A stretch of DNA of 34,575 nucleotides from Catenulispora pinisilvae (GTDB lineage: Bacteria; Actinomycetota; Actinomycetes; Streptomycetales; Catenulisporaceae): NCBI RefSeq assembly GCF_015356865.1, contig NZ_JAAFZA010000105.1, positions 1 to 34,575 of the forward strand, written 5' to 3'. The notes below the pieces were generated by a model. It ran no database searches, was not told where the DNA came from, and saw nothing but the letters and a program-made list of their open reading frames with translations. The position numbers and the translations under genes were made by a program. Shown piece after piece: positions 24,523 through 32,838 of the stretch (position 1 is its first letter; each line of letters starts with the position of its first letter).

Positions 24523-25572
24523 TCAGTTCTCGACGATGACGACTTGTCCGTACTGGGCCGAGGCCACGGCGGCCTCGACCATGGCCAGGCTGCGCAGGTT
24601 GTCGTGGCATTCGCCGTCCGGGGCCTCGCCGGTACGCAGCGCGTGCACGAACCCGGCCAGGACCTCGGCCAGGCCCGGGAACTCCGGCGACTGCGGTGCG
24701 ACCGGCAGCGTCTCGGACGCCGGTTCCGGCTCCCCCTCCTCGCGAGCCGGAGTGAGCACCGGCGCACTGAGGCCGTCCCACGCGACCGAGCCGTTGGCGC
24801 CTTCCAGGTACCAGCGGCCGGTCCAGGACGTGAAGTCGGACCGCGCGGTCCAGCAGCCGGTGAAGGCGAAGTGCAGGCCGTCGTCCATCTGGAACAGGGC
24901 CTCGGCGGAGTCGTTGCCCGGGTACCAGGACCAGGGCGTCTGGTAGGCGTTGCAGAACACTGACTGCGCGTCGGCGCCGGTGACGGCGCGCGCCGCGTCG
25001 AACAGGTGGATGGCCATCTCGCGCAGCAGCGGCTCGTCCCAGAGGTGGACATAGGGACCGGCGCGGTGCGGGAGGCGGAAGTCGATCTCCAGCCGGGTGA
25101 GCGGGGCCAGTCGACGGGCCGCCGCTATCAGTGCCCTGGTACCGGAGAGCTGGCGCCGGTCCTGGGTGACCGCGAGCAGCCGGCCGGTGCGTTCGGACAC
25201 CGCGACCAGCTCCCGGGCCTCGGCCAGCGTCATGGCCATGGGCTTCTCGGACAGGACCGCGCAGCCGTGTTCGAGGGCTGATGCGGTGACCGACCTGTGC
25301 GCGGCCGGCGGGGAGCTGTTGAACACGATGTCCGGATCGAGCTCGGCCAGCAGCGCGGTCAGGTCGGTGCCGAGCGTGACGTTCCCGGCCGCGTCGGGCC
25401 CGGCCTCCTTCGCCGCCTCGCGCAACGCGGCCTCGTCCAGATCCACCCAGCCGACGAGTTCGGTGTCGGCCTGCCGCGCGATCTCCCGGGCCCAGTTCCG
25501 GCCCATGAACCCGGCGCCGACGATGACCGCGCGCAGCGGTCCCGGCCTGCTGACCGTGGCGAATCCGCTCAT
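24523..25572 (-). CDS. Gfo/Idh/MocA-family dehydrogenase
   Basis: A 349-residue NAD(P)-dependent oxidoreductase. The nucleotide fold is AVIVGAGFMGRNWAREIARQ. The family's EKP motif is present (VLSEKPMAMTLAEA; Lys binds cofactor and substrate). The catalytic DxxxH-type segment reads REMAIHLFDAARAV, with Glu where many members have Asp and the His retained. The C-terminal half forms the usual beta-sheet substrate domain. ATG 25572 overlaps the ThuA stop as ATGA; the GTG at 25584 would lengthen the overlap without benefit. Together with ThuA it suggests oxidation of a glycoside, possibly at C3, as for the ThuA/ThuB pair of rhizobia. Substrate unproven. Confidence 0.9.
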   Translation of the reverse strand: MSGFATVSRPGPLRAVIVGAGFMGRNWAREIARQADTELVGWVDLDEAALREAAKEAGPDAAGNVTLGTDLTALLAELDPDIVFNSSPPAAHRSVTASALEHGCAVLSEKPMAMTLAEARELVAVSERTGRLLAVTQDRRQLSGTRALIAAARRLAPLTRLEIDFRLPHRAGPYVHLWDEPLLREMAIHLFDAARAVTGADAQSVFCNAYQTPWSWYPGNDSAEALFQMDDGLHFAFTGCWTARSDFTSWTGRWYLEGANGSVAWDGLSAPVLTPAREEGEPEPASETLPVAPQSPEFPGLAEVLAGFVHALRTGEAPDGECHDNLRSLAMVEAAVASAQYGQVVIVEN

Positions 25573-26297
25573 CGCTCCCACCACCGGACCGGCGAGGGCT
25601 CATCCACGAAGTACTTGCCGATCGGGCCGGTCGGCGCGGCCCAGCGCACGGCGTTGGCGATCACGTCCTGCACCTCCTTCTGGTGGTACACCGGGCATTC
25701 CTGGTCCCCGGCGCCGAAGTAGAAGATCCGCCCGGCCCCGCGGGTGAAGCAGGCGCCGCTGCGGAACACCTCGCCGCCGCTGAACGAGGACAGGAACACC
25801 AGCTCGTCCGGGTCCGGGATGTCGAAGGGCTCGCCATACATCTCGTCGTGCGGGATCACCAGCGGCTGCGGGATCCCGGCGGCGATCGGGTGGCCGGGCT
25901 TGACCGTCCAGACCAGGTGCCGGTCCTCGCCGTGCCGCCAGCGGCGGTCGCAGCTGGTGCCCATCAGCGAGGTGAACAGCTTCGAGCCGGCGCCGGAGTG
26001 CAGGACGACCAGGCCCATGCCGTCGAGCACCCGGCGGCGGATCCGGTCCACGGTCACGTCGTCCATCTCGGCGTGCAGCAGGTGGCTCCACCAGATGAGG
26101 ACGTCGGTGTCCTCGACGGCTTCGCGGGTCAGGCCGTAGCCGGGCTGGTCCTGGGTCGCGGTGGTGATGTCGGCCGCGGGGCCGAGCCGCTCGACCAGGG
26201 CCGCGGCGACGGTGCCGTGGATGCCCAGCGGGTAGCGTTCGGCGATCTCGGGGCGGGTGAGTTCGTGGTGGTTCTCGTTGAACACGAGTATCCGCAC
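25569..26297 (-). CDS. ThuA-like domain protein
   Basis: A 242-residue cytoplasmic protein with the ThuA-like (glutamine-amidotransferase-like) fold: RILVFNENHHE, GIHGTVAAALVERLG, DTDVLIWWSHLLHAEM, LVVLHSGAGSKLF, WRHGEDRHLVWTVKPGHPIA, PHDEMYGEPFDIPDPDELVF, RIFYFGAGDQECPVYHQKEV. GTG 26297 is chosen because AGAGGA lies about 8 nt upstream and the fold begins right there; the in-frame 26387 start runs back through the 20-bp repeats. ThuA partners a Gfo/Idh dehydrogenase (ThuB) in trehalose and related disaccharide catabolism in Sinorhizobium, and the same pair is 4-nt overlapped here. Its own reaction is not settled. Confidence 0.88.
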   Translation of the reverse strand: MRILVFNENHHELTRPEIAERYPLGIHGTVAAALVERLGPAADITTATQDQPGYGLTREAVEDTDVLIWWSHLLHAEMDDVTVDRIRRRVLDGMGLVVLHSGAGSKLFTSLMGTSCDRRWRHGEDRHLVWTVKPGHPIAAGIPQPLVIPHDEMYGEPFDIPDPDELVFLSSFSGGEVFRSGACFTRGAGRIFYFGAGDQECPVYHQKEVQDVIANAVRWAAPTGPIGKYFVDEPSPVRWWER

Positions 26298-26320
26298 TGC
26301 GGAAGTCCTCTCAGAGTGCT

Positions 26321-26400
26321 GGTTCAAGGCGCAGAGCCCTGGTTCACGGCACAGAGCCATAGTTCGAGGCACAGAGCCCTGGTTCACGGCGCAGAGCCCT
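26321..26400 (-). repeat. Four tandem 20-bp repeats between the binding-protein and thuA-like genes
   Basis: Exactly four 20-bp units start at 26321, 26341, 26361 and 26381. In mRNA sense the consensus is AGGGCTCTGTGCCGTGAACC, with a few substitutions per unit. They occupy most of the 133-bp intercistronic gap. Confidence 0.85.
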
Positions 26401-26420
26401 GATCCGGAGTCCAGGGCTCT
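26393..26420 (-). other. Intercistronic stem-loop below the binding-protein gene
   Basis: AGAGCCCTG (26393-26401) and CAGGGCTCT (26412-26420) make a 9-bp stem with a 10-nt loop, 10 nt after the stop of the binding-protein gene. The left arm is part of the last 20-bp repeat, so the right arm could pair with any of the four units. Likely mRNA stabilisation or partial termination. Confidence 0.6.
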
Positions 26421-26430
26421 CCTCCACCGC

Positions 26431-27819
26431 TCAGTCCGACGACTGCTTGGCCCACTCGGAGTCCAGATAGGACGCCGCGTCCTTGGCCGACTTCTTGCCG
26501 AGCATCACGTCCTCGACCGCGCCGTAGACCACGTCGACCATCCCGGGCAGCAGCGCGTCGTCGCCGGCCTCCCAGCTGAACGCCTTGACGACGGTGCCGC
26601 TGGTCTGGGCCTGCTGGTAGAGCTGGTAGGACTCGTTGAACACCGGGCCGGTGGTCGACGGCGGGGTGTAGCCCTTGATCGCCGGGAACAGCGCGTCGCT
26701 GAGCACGTTGTTGTCCAGGTTCTGCTTGTCCAGCTGGAAGGCCAGCGCGAACTTCTTGGCCATGTCCAGGTTCTTGGCGTGCGCGCTGACCTCCAGGCCG
26801 CCGCCGGTGTAGGCGGGCATGACGAGCTTGCCGTCGTCGGTGGGCCAGGCGAAGACCCCGATGTCGTCCTTGATCGGGCTGGCGTCGGCGGCCGAGGCGA
26901 ACCAGATGCCCATCGGGTACATCGCGCCGCTGCCGTCCAGGAACGCCTTCTGGCTGTCGGCGTAGTTGCGGGACAGTCCGGAGCGGTCGATGTAGCCCTT
27001 GGCGGCCAGGTCGCCGACCCGTTGCAGGGCGTCGACGAAGTCCGGGTCGGAGAACTTCACCTTGTTCGTGTGCCGCTCGACCAGCCAGTTCGGATCCTGG
27101 CGGTAGACCTGGGTGGCGACCGTGGCCGACAGCGGCAGCACCGCGGCGAAGGCGTCGGAGCCGCCGCCGACCTGGAACGGCAGGATCCCGGCGGTCTTCA
27201 GCTTGGCCGAGTCGTCGAGCATCTGCTGGTAGGTGGTCGGCGTACTGGTGATGCCGGCCTTGGCGAACATCGACTTGCGGTAGTAGACCATCGGGATGGT
27301 CTGGGTGTTCGCCGGGAGCTGGTACACCTTGCCGCCGATGGCGCCGCCGTCGGGCACCTCGAACTGCGTCAGGTCGCTGGGCTGCCAGGCGTACAGGTCC
27401 CCGGCCTGCGCGAAGCCGGTCGGCGTGACCGCGATCATCACGTCCGGGAACTGCCCGGAGGCCTTGAGCTGCTTGGCGTAGCTGGTGCGGTCGGAGGTCG
27501 GGGACACCAGGCGCTTGACCTTCATGCCCGGGTACTGATCGGTGACGCGCTTGATGGCCGCGTCCCAATAGGCCGGGGTGAGGTTCGGGGTCTCGAAGGT
27601 CAGGAACGTGATGGTGTTGCTGTCCCCGCCGGAGCTGGAGGAGGACGAGCCGCCGGCCGCCGAGCAGGCGGACAGGGCCAGGGCGGCGCCCGCGGCCAGC
27701 GCGGCGAACCGCGGCAGGGTCGGGCGGCGCCGTCGGCGGCCGGCGCCGCCGCTGCTCGGGGCGGTAGTGGCCGTCGCCGTGTCTACAGAAGACGGTGCTA
27801 GGTGTCGTCGTGTGAACAT
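26431..27819 (-). CDS. Sugar ABC transporter solute-binding lipoprotein
   Basis: A 462-residue CUT1 (family 1) binding protein. ATG 27819 has a perfect AGGAGG 6 nt upstream (27826-27831). The export signal is unusual: about 37 hydrophilic residues with a GRRRRRPTLPRF basic patch precede the hydrophobic stretch and lipobox LSAC (Cys 52), then a Ser/Gly linker. Mature sequence: NTITFLTFETPNLTPAYWDA, QFPDVMIAVTPTGF, YQLPANTQTIPMVYYRKSMF, AFLDGSGAMYPMGIWFAS, KKFALAFQLDKQNLDNNVLS. It is the first gene of the operon and should be made in excess of the permeases; the hairpin and repeats after its stop could help. Ligand not readable from sequence. Confidence 0.94.
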   Translation of the reverse strand: MFTRRHLAPSSVDTATATTAPSSGGAGRRRRRPTLPRFAALAAGAALALSACSAAGGSSSSSSGGDSNTITFLTFETPNLTPAYWDAAIKRVTDQYPGMKVKRLVSPTSDRTSYAKQLKASGQFPDVMIAVTPTGFAQAGDLYAWQPSDLTQFEVPDGGAIGGKVYQLPANTQTIPMVYYRKSMFAKAGITSTPTTYQQMLDDSAKLKTAGILPFQVGGGSDAFAAVLPLSATVATQVYRQDPNWLVERHTNKVKFSDPDFVDALQRVGDLAAKGYIDRSGLSRNYADSQKAFLDGSGAMYPMGIWFASAADASPIKDDIGVFAWPTDDGKLVMPAYTGGGLEVSAHAKNLDMAKKFALAFQLDKQNLDNNVLSDALFPAIKGYTPPSTTGPVFNESYQLYQQAQTSGTVVKAFSWEAGDDALLPGMVDVVYGAVEDVMLGKKSAKDAASYLDSEWAKQSSD

Positions 27820-27825
27820 CCGCTG

Positions 27826-27909
27826 CCTCCTGGGGCTGGACGATTGATTCCTGGGGGTACCGGCGCGAAACGGCTGACGGTCCTGCTGGCCGGAACCCCC
27901 AGGAATCAA
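27826..27909 (-). promoter_or_regulatory. Operon leader: long hairpin with a competing pairing to the ribosome site
   Basis: In the mRNA the 5' arm (27909-27889; TTGATTCCTGGGGGT, a mismatch, CCGGC) pairs with the 3' arm (27864-27844). The stem has 15 perfect pairs, one T-T mismatch and 5 more pairs, with a 24-nt loop. CCCCAGGA of the 3' arm occurs again at 27836-27829 as part of the CCCCAGGAGG ribosome site, so the 5' arm could instead pair with the ribosome site. Confidence 0.6.
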
Positions 27910-27952
27910 CCGTCTAGGGAACGAACCCCGGCGAGCCCAGCCTCACTCGGAG

Positions 27953-27980
27953 CCCGTGAGCGCTCACGGGAGCGCTCACG
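27953..27980. promoter_or_regulatory. Twin LacI-type operator
   Basis: CCCGTGAGCGCTCACGGG (27953-27970) is a perfect 18-bp palindrome. A second GAGCGCTC core with CACGGG on one side follows at 27970-27980, with centres 12 bp apart. GAGCGCTC is also the core of the Streptomyces CebR operator (TGGGAGCGCTCCCA), a LacI-family site. It lies between the LacI gene and the operon it presumably controls, just downstream of the predicted promoter. Confidence 0.8.
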
Positions 27981-27986
27981 GGGGTA

Positions 27987-28016
27987 AGAGTGGTCCGGCT
28001 CACACCATCTCGTCAA
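27987..28016 (-). promoter_or_regulatory. Predicted promoter of the sugar operon
   Basis: On the minus strand TTGACG (28016-28011) is followed after 18 nt by CACTCT (27992-27987). The start would fall near 27980, inside the operator, giving a leader of about 160 nt. The -10 is weak, so this is a candidate only. Confidence 0.45.
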
Positions 28017-28071
28017 GAGGCGTTACCGGATTGCGTTCACATTGCCGTAGCGCGAGGCTTCGGCGAACGAT

Positions 28072-29070
28072 TCACGCCGAGCCGCGCACCCGCAGCTCCG
28101 GGCTCACCACCACCGGCTCCGGCGTGCGGCCGGCCAGCAGTTCGGCGGCGGCGGCGACGGCGAGTTCGCCCATGCGCCGGATGTCCACGTACACCGAGGT
28201 GATCGGCGGTTCGACCAACTCACCCAGCGGCAGCCCGTCGAAGCCGACCACCGCGAAGTCCTCCGGCACCCGCACGCCCGCGGCCTTCAGACCGCGCACC
28301 GCGCCGACCGCGAGGATGTCGTTGTACGCGAACACGGCCGTGATCTCCGGCTTACGCGCCCGCAACACCCCGATCGCCTCGGCCCCGCCCTCGACGCTGC
28401 GCGGCGCGCTCTGCACGTCGTCCTCGCCGACGTCCAGTCTGAGCTCTTCGGCGACCGCCAGGAAGCTGGTGCGCCGCTTGTCGTGCGGGCCGGCGGCGCC
28501 GTCGATCATCCCGATCCGCCGATGGCCGGCCGCCGCCAGGTGCCGCACCGCGAGCCGCACGCCGCCGGCGATGTCGATGCCCACGCCCGGCGCCGCGCCC
28601 GCGTCCCAGCCCGGGTCGAGCACCGCGAACGGCACCCCGAGTCGCTCGGCGTGCGCGAAGACCTCCGGCGAGGTGAGGAATCCGGCCCCGACGTCGGCCT
28701 GCGCGGCCAGCGTCGACAGCGCCAGCACCTCGCGCTCCGGGTCCTCGCCGGTGTCGTAGAGCACGACCTGCCAGTCCCGGGCCTGCGCCGCCCGCAGCAC
28801 CCCGGAGGCCAGCTCCGGGAAGAACGGGTTGCCGATGTCGGAGATGATCAGACCGAGCGTGGTGGTGTCCTGCCGGATCAGCCCGCGGGCGAACCGGCTG
28901 GGCCGGTAGTTGAGGCTACGCGCGGCGTCCAGGACCCGTCTCTTGGTCTCGGCGTCGATCTCGGCCTTGTCGTTGACCGCCCGCGACACCGTCTGCCGCG
29001 ACACCCCGGCCAGCTTTGCCACGTCCTCGATGGTCGCGCGCTTGACCCGGGACTCCGGGGTCACGTTCAA
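28072..29070 (-). CDS. LacI-family transcriptional regulator
   Basis: A 332-residue repressor. The N-terminal helix-turn-helix and hinge read ATIEDVAKLAGVSRQTVSRA through LNYRPSRFARGL. The sugar-sensing domain follows: TTLGLIISDIGNPFFPELAS, GVRLAVRHLAAAGHRRIGMI, ITAVFAYNDILAVGAVRGLK, VPEDFAVVGFDGLPLGELVE. TTG 29070 is preferred because AGGAGG is 8 nt upstream; the GTG two codons later (29064) would be 14 nt away. It lies directly upstream of, and on the same strand as, the binding-protein operon, with the twin operator in the 252-bp gap. An inducer sugar released from the locus substrate is expected to relieve repression. Confidence 0.95.
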   Translation of the reverse strand: MNVTPESRVKRATIEDVAKLAGVSRQTVSRAVNDKAEIDAETKRRVLDAARSLNYRPSRFARGLIRQDTTTLGLIISDIGNPFFPELASGVLRAAQARDWQVVLYDTGEDPEREVLALSTLAAQADVGAGFLTSPEVFAHAERLGVPFAVLDPGWDAGAAPGVGIDIAGGVRLAVRHLAAAGHRRIGMIDGAAGPHDKRRTSFLAVAEELRLDVGEDDVQSAPRSVEGGAEAIGVLRARKPEITAVFAYNDILAVGAVRGLKAAGVRVPEDFAVVGFDGLPLGELVEPPITSVYVDIRRMGELAVAAAAELLAGRTPEPVVVSPELRVRGSA

Positions 29071-29303
29071 GAAGGTCGCCTCCTGCCGCCAGCGGAAAGA
29101 ACACGCCCACCGCGGCCCGCCGGAGTACCGGCACCGGCCGCCCGCCCGGGACGCGAAGGAACGGCGCCCCCGCTGTGGGGACGCCGCGTGCGCTTGATCG
29201 GGACGCCGCCGCCCCAGGGTCACGGTACTCGATGCGGCGGCGGGTTCGCGGGAGCCGGCTACCTCTCGGCCAAGCACCCGCCGGGACCGCGCTCCTTCAG
29301 AGC

Positions 29304-30170
29304 TCAGTTATGGATCACACACCCGTTGGCGTTGTTGCTCCAGATCGGCTGCATCGCGAAGGTGCCGGTGGACAGCGTCACCGCCTGGAAGTTGCTCTCG
29401 CACTGGTCGCCGATCTCCTCGCCGTTCGGCGCCACCCAGCCGTTCCCGGCCTGCGGGTCGGTGACCGACTCGGCGTATTCGTGCCCTTCGACGATGCTGA
29501 ACGCGTCCAGCTTCCCGCCCAGCGCGCTGTTCGGGCAGCGGCTGCCGGCCGGGGCGTCGAGCTGGTAGGGCATGTTGGTGTAGGACACCGAGCCGCTGTA
29601 GTCGTGGTACGCGCAGAAACCGGAGTTCGGCCAGCCGTCGGGGTGCGTGCCGTGCGCACTGAGGACGACGATCTGTGCGTCGGCATTCCCGGTCACCCCG
29701 AAGTGCGACGCGCCCCGGTTCCCCTCACTGGCCACGGCGTTGGCGCTGGGATTGGCCGGCTCAGCCTTGGCGTTGTCCATCCACACGCCGCCGAGAACCG
29801 CGCCGCTGAAGCTCGGCCCCTGACCGCTGGAGTCGGTGTACTGGGAGGTGATGGTGGACCAGTTGTCCGTAGATGTCCCGAGTCCCTGGAACAGACTCGT
29901 CAGGTACGCGGGTATCCCGTTGGTGTCGCTCTTCCACTGAGATCCCCAGAACACGAGATAGACCACGGGGTGCAGTTGGACCGGCCCGCCGCCGTACTGC
30001 ATGTTCTCGCCGGCCTGCGCGGCGTGCGCACTCGCGCTTTCGCTGTACGCGCTCGCCGATTGCCGGTCGTGGCCGGCTGCGGCCTGCCCGGTGCCCGCGG
30101 TGGCGGTGACCAGGCCCGCGGCCATGAGGACGGCGGCTACTGTGGTTCGCCCGTTCCTGTTCATGCGCAT
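29304..30170 (-). CDS. Secreted EXORDIUM/PHI-1-like (HExxE) protein
   Basis: A 288-residue exported protein. ATG 30170 has GGGAG 9 nt upstream and starts a Sec signal (MRMNRNGRTTVAAVLMAAGL, cleavage near GQAAA). Characteristic segments are MQYGGGPVQLHPVVYLVFWG, STITSQYTDSSG, IVVLSAHGTHPDGW, CAYHDYSG and SIVEGHEYAESVTDPQAGNG then WVAPNGEEIGDQC. The HExxE followed by T-[DN]-P and GEEIGD is shared, from memory, with plant PHI-1/EXORDIUM proteins and bacterial relatives, where the His and Glu residues look like a metal site. Proteolysis is not established. Six Cys-type positions late in the protein suggest disulphides. It sits 95 bp downstream of the MerR gene on the same strand. Confidence 0.75.
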   Translation of the reverse strand: MRMNRNGRTTVAAVLMAAGLVTATAGTGQAAAGHDRQSASAYSESASAHAAQAGENMQYGGGPVQLHPVVYLVFWGSQWKSDTNGIPAYLTSLFQGLGTSTDNWSTITSQYTDSSGQGPSFSGAVLGGVWMDNAKAEPANPSANAVASEGNRGASHFGVTGNADAQIVVLSAHGTHPDGWPNSGFCAYHDYSGSVSYTNMPYQLDAPAGSRCPNSALGGKLDAFSIVEGHEYAESVTDPQAGNGWVAPNGEEIGDQCESNFQAVTLSTGTFAMQPIWSNNANGCVIHN

Positions 30171-30265
30171 GCCGAATTGCTCCCAACTCAGTGCTTTGGC
30201 ATGGATGTGCGGTTAGGGGTGAGGTTAACCGTGGAAACGAGTTTCGCATACCCTTGATATGACCC

Positions 30266-30661
30266 TTAGCCGTCCCGTTCCTGGAGCTGCGCGATCTTCG
30301 CGGCGAGGTTATGACGGACCGCGCCCAGGCGGTCCACCTCGCCGTCCAGGCGCACCAGAGCCTGCTGCGGGAGCTCCAGTTGGCGCTCATCAGTGAGGGT
30401 GCCGTCGTCGAGGGCGGCGGCGATCGTCCGCATCTCGTGGATCGGCAGTCCGGCACCGCCACATGCTTCGATCAGGGCGCGCAGGCGGGTCACGGCGACG
30501 TCGTCGTAGGCGCGTTTACCGTCCGCGCCTTGCCCGATGTAACGCTCGTCGATGAGGCCGGCGTGATCGTAGTAGCGCACGGTGGCGATGCTCAGCCCCA
30601 ACCGCAGGGCGACCTCGCAGGCCGGCATGAATTGGTTCGGGTCGGCTTCGCCATCGGTCAC
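30266..30661 (-). CDS. MerR-family transcriptional regulator
   Basis: A 131-residue regulator. The winged HTH reads ACEVALRLGLSIATVRYYDH then AGLIDERYIGQGADGKRAYD, followed by VTRLRALIEACGGAGLPIHE and a C-terminal dimerisation helix (LDGEVDRLGAVRHNLAAKIA). No cysteines that could form a metal site are visible after the helix, so a small-molecule or stress signal is more likely than a metal. The start is taken as GTG 30661; the longer reading frame upstream overlaps the recQ promoter region. GGAG lies almost against the GTG, so a leaderless message is possible. It is divergent from recQ with 117 bp between starts. Confidence 0.88.
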   Translation of the reverse strand: MTDGEADPNQFMPACEVALRLGLSIATVRYYDHAGLIDERYIGQGADGKRAYDDVAVTRLRALIEACGGAGLPIHEMRTIAAALDDGTLTDERQLELPQQALVRLDGEVDRLGAVRHNLAAKIAQLQERDG

Positions 30662-30778
30662 GCTCCGGAGTCTAGGTACGCCGCGCGGGGACGAACAGCC
30701 CCTCGCCGACAATGGCTCCGACCTCGCAAAAGGCCCAACCTTCCGGCCCCGCCCCATCCACCTCCGTAGACTCGTGGC

Positions 30779-32794
<2,016 letters not shown>

Positions 32795-32838
32795 GGAGTC
32801 CGGCGGCGTCGTGAGGGATCCGCGCTACCGATAGACGC

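Noticed and set aside
22042-24963. Plus-strand open frame of 973 codons opposite the GH95-like and Gfo/Idh genes
   Set aside because: Spans two well-supported minus-strand genes, has no recognisable domain, and its composition is that of an antisense shadow.
26321-26400. The 20-bp repeats as a CRISPR array
   Set aside because: Units are directly contiguous with no spacers, and there are no cas genes.
26384-27568. Alternative minus-strand frame within the binding-protein gene
   Set aside because: Out-of-frame, Arg/Gln-rich reading of the same strand; lacks the lipobox and solute-binding features.
27953-27980. The GC-rich palindrome as a terminator of the LacI gene
   Set aside because: It lies 92 bp after the LacI stop, sits at a predicted promoter, and contains the GAGCGCTC core twice, which fits an operator better.
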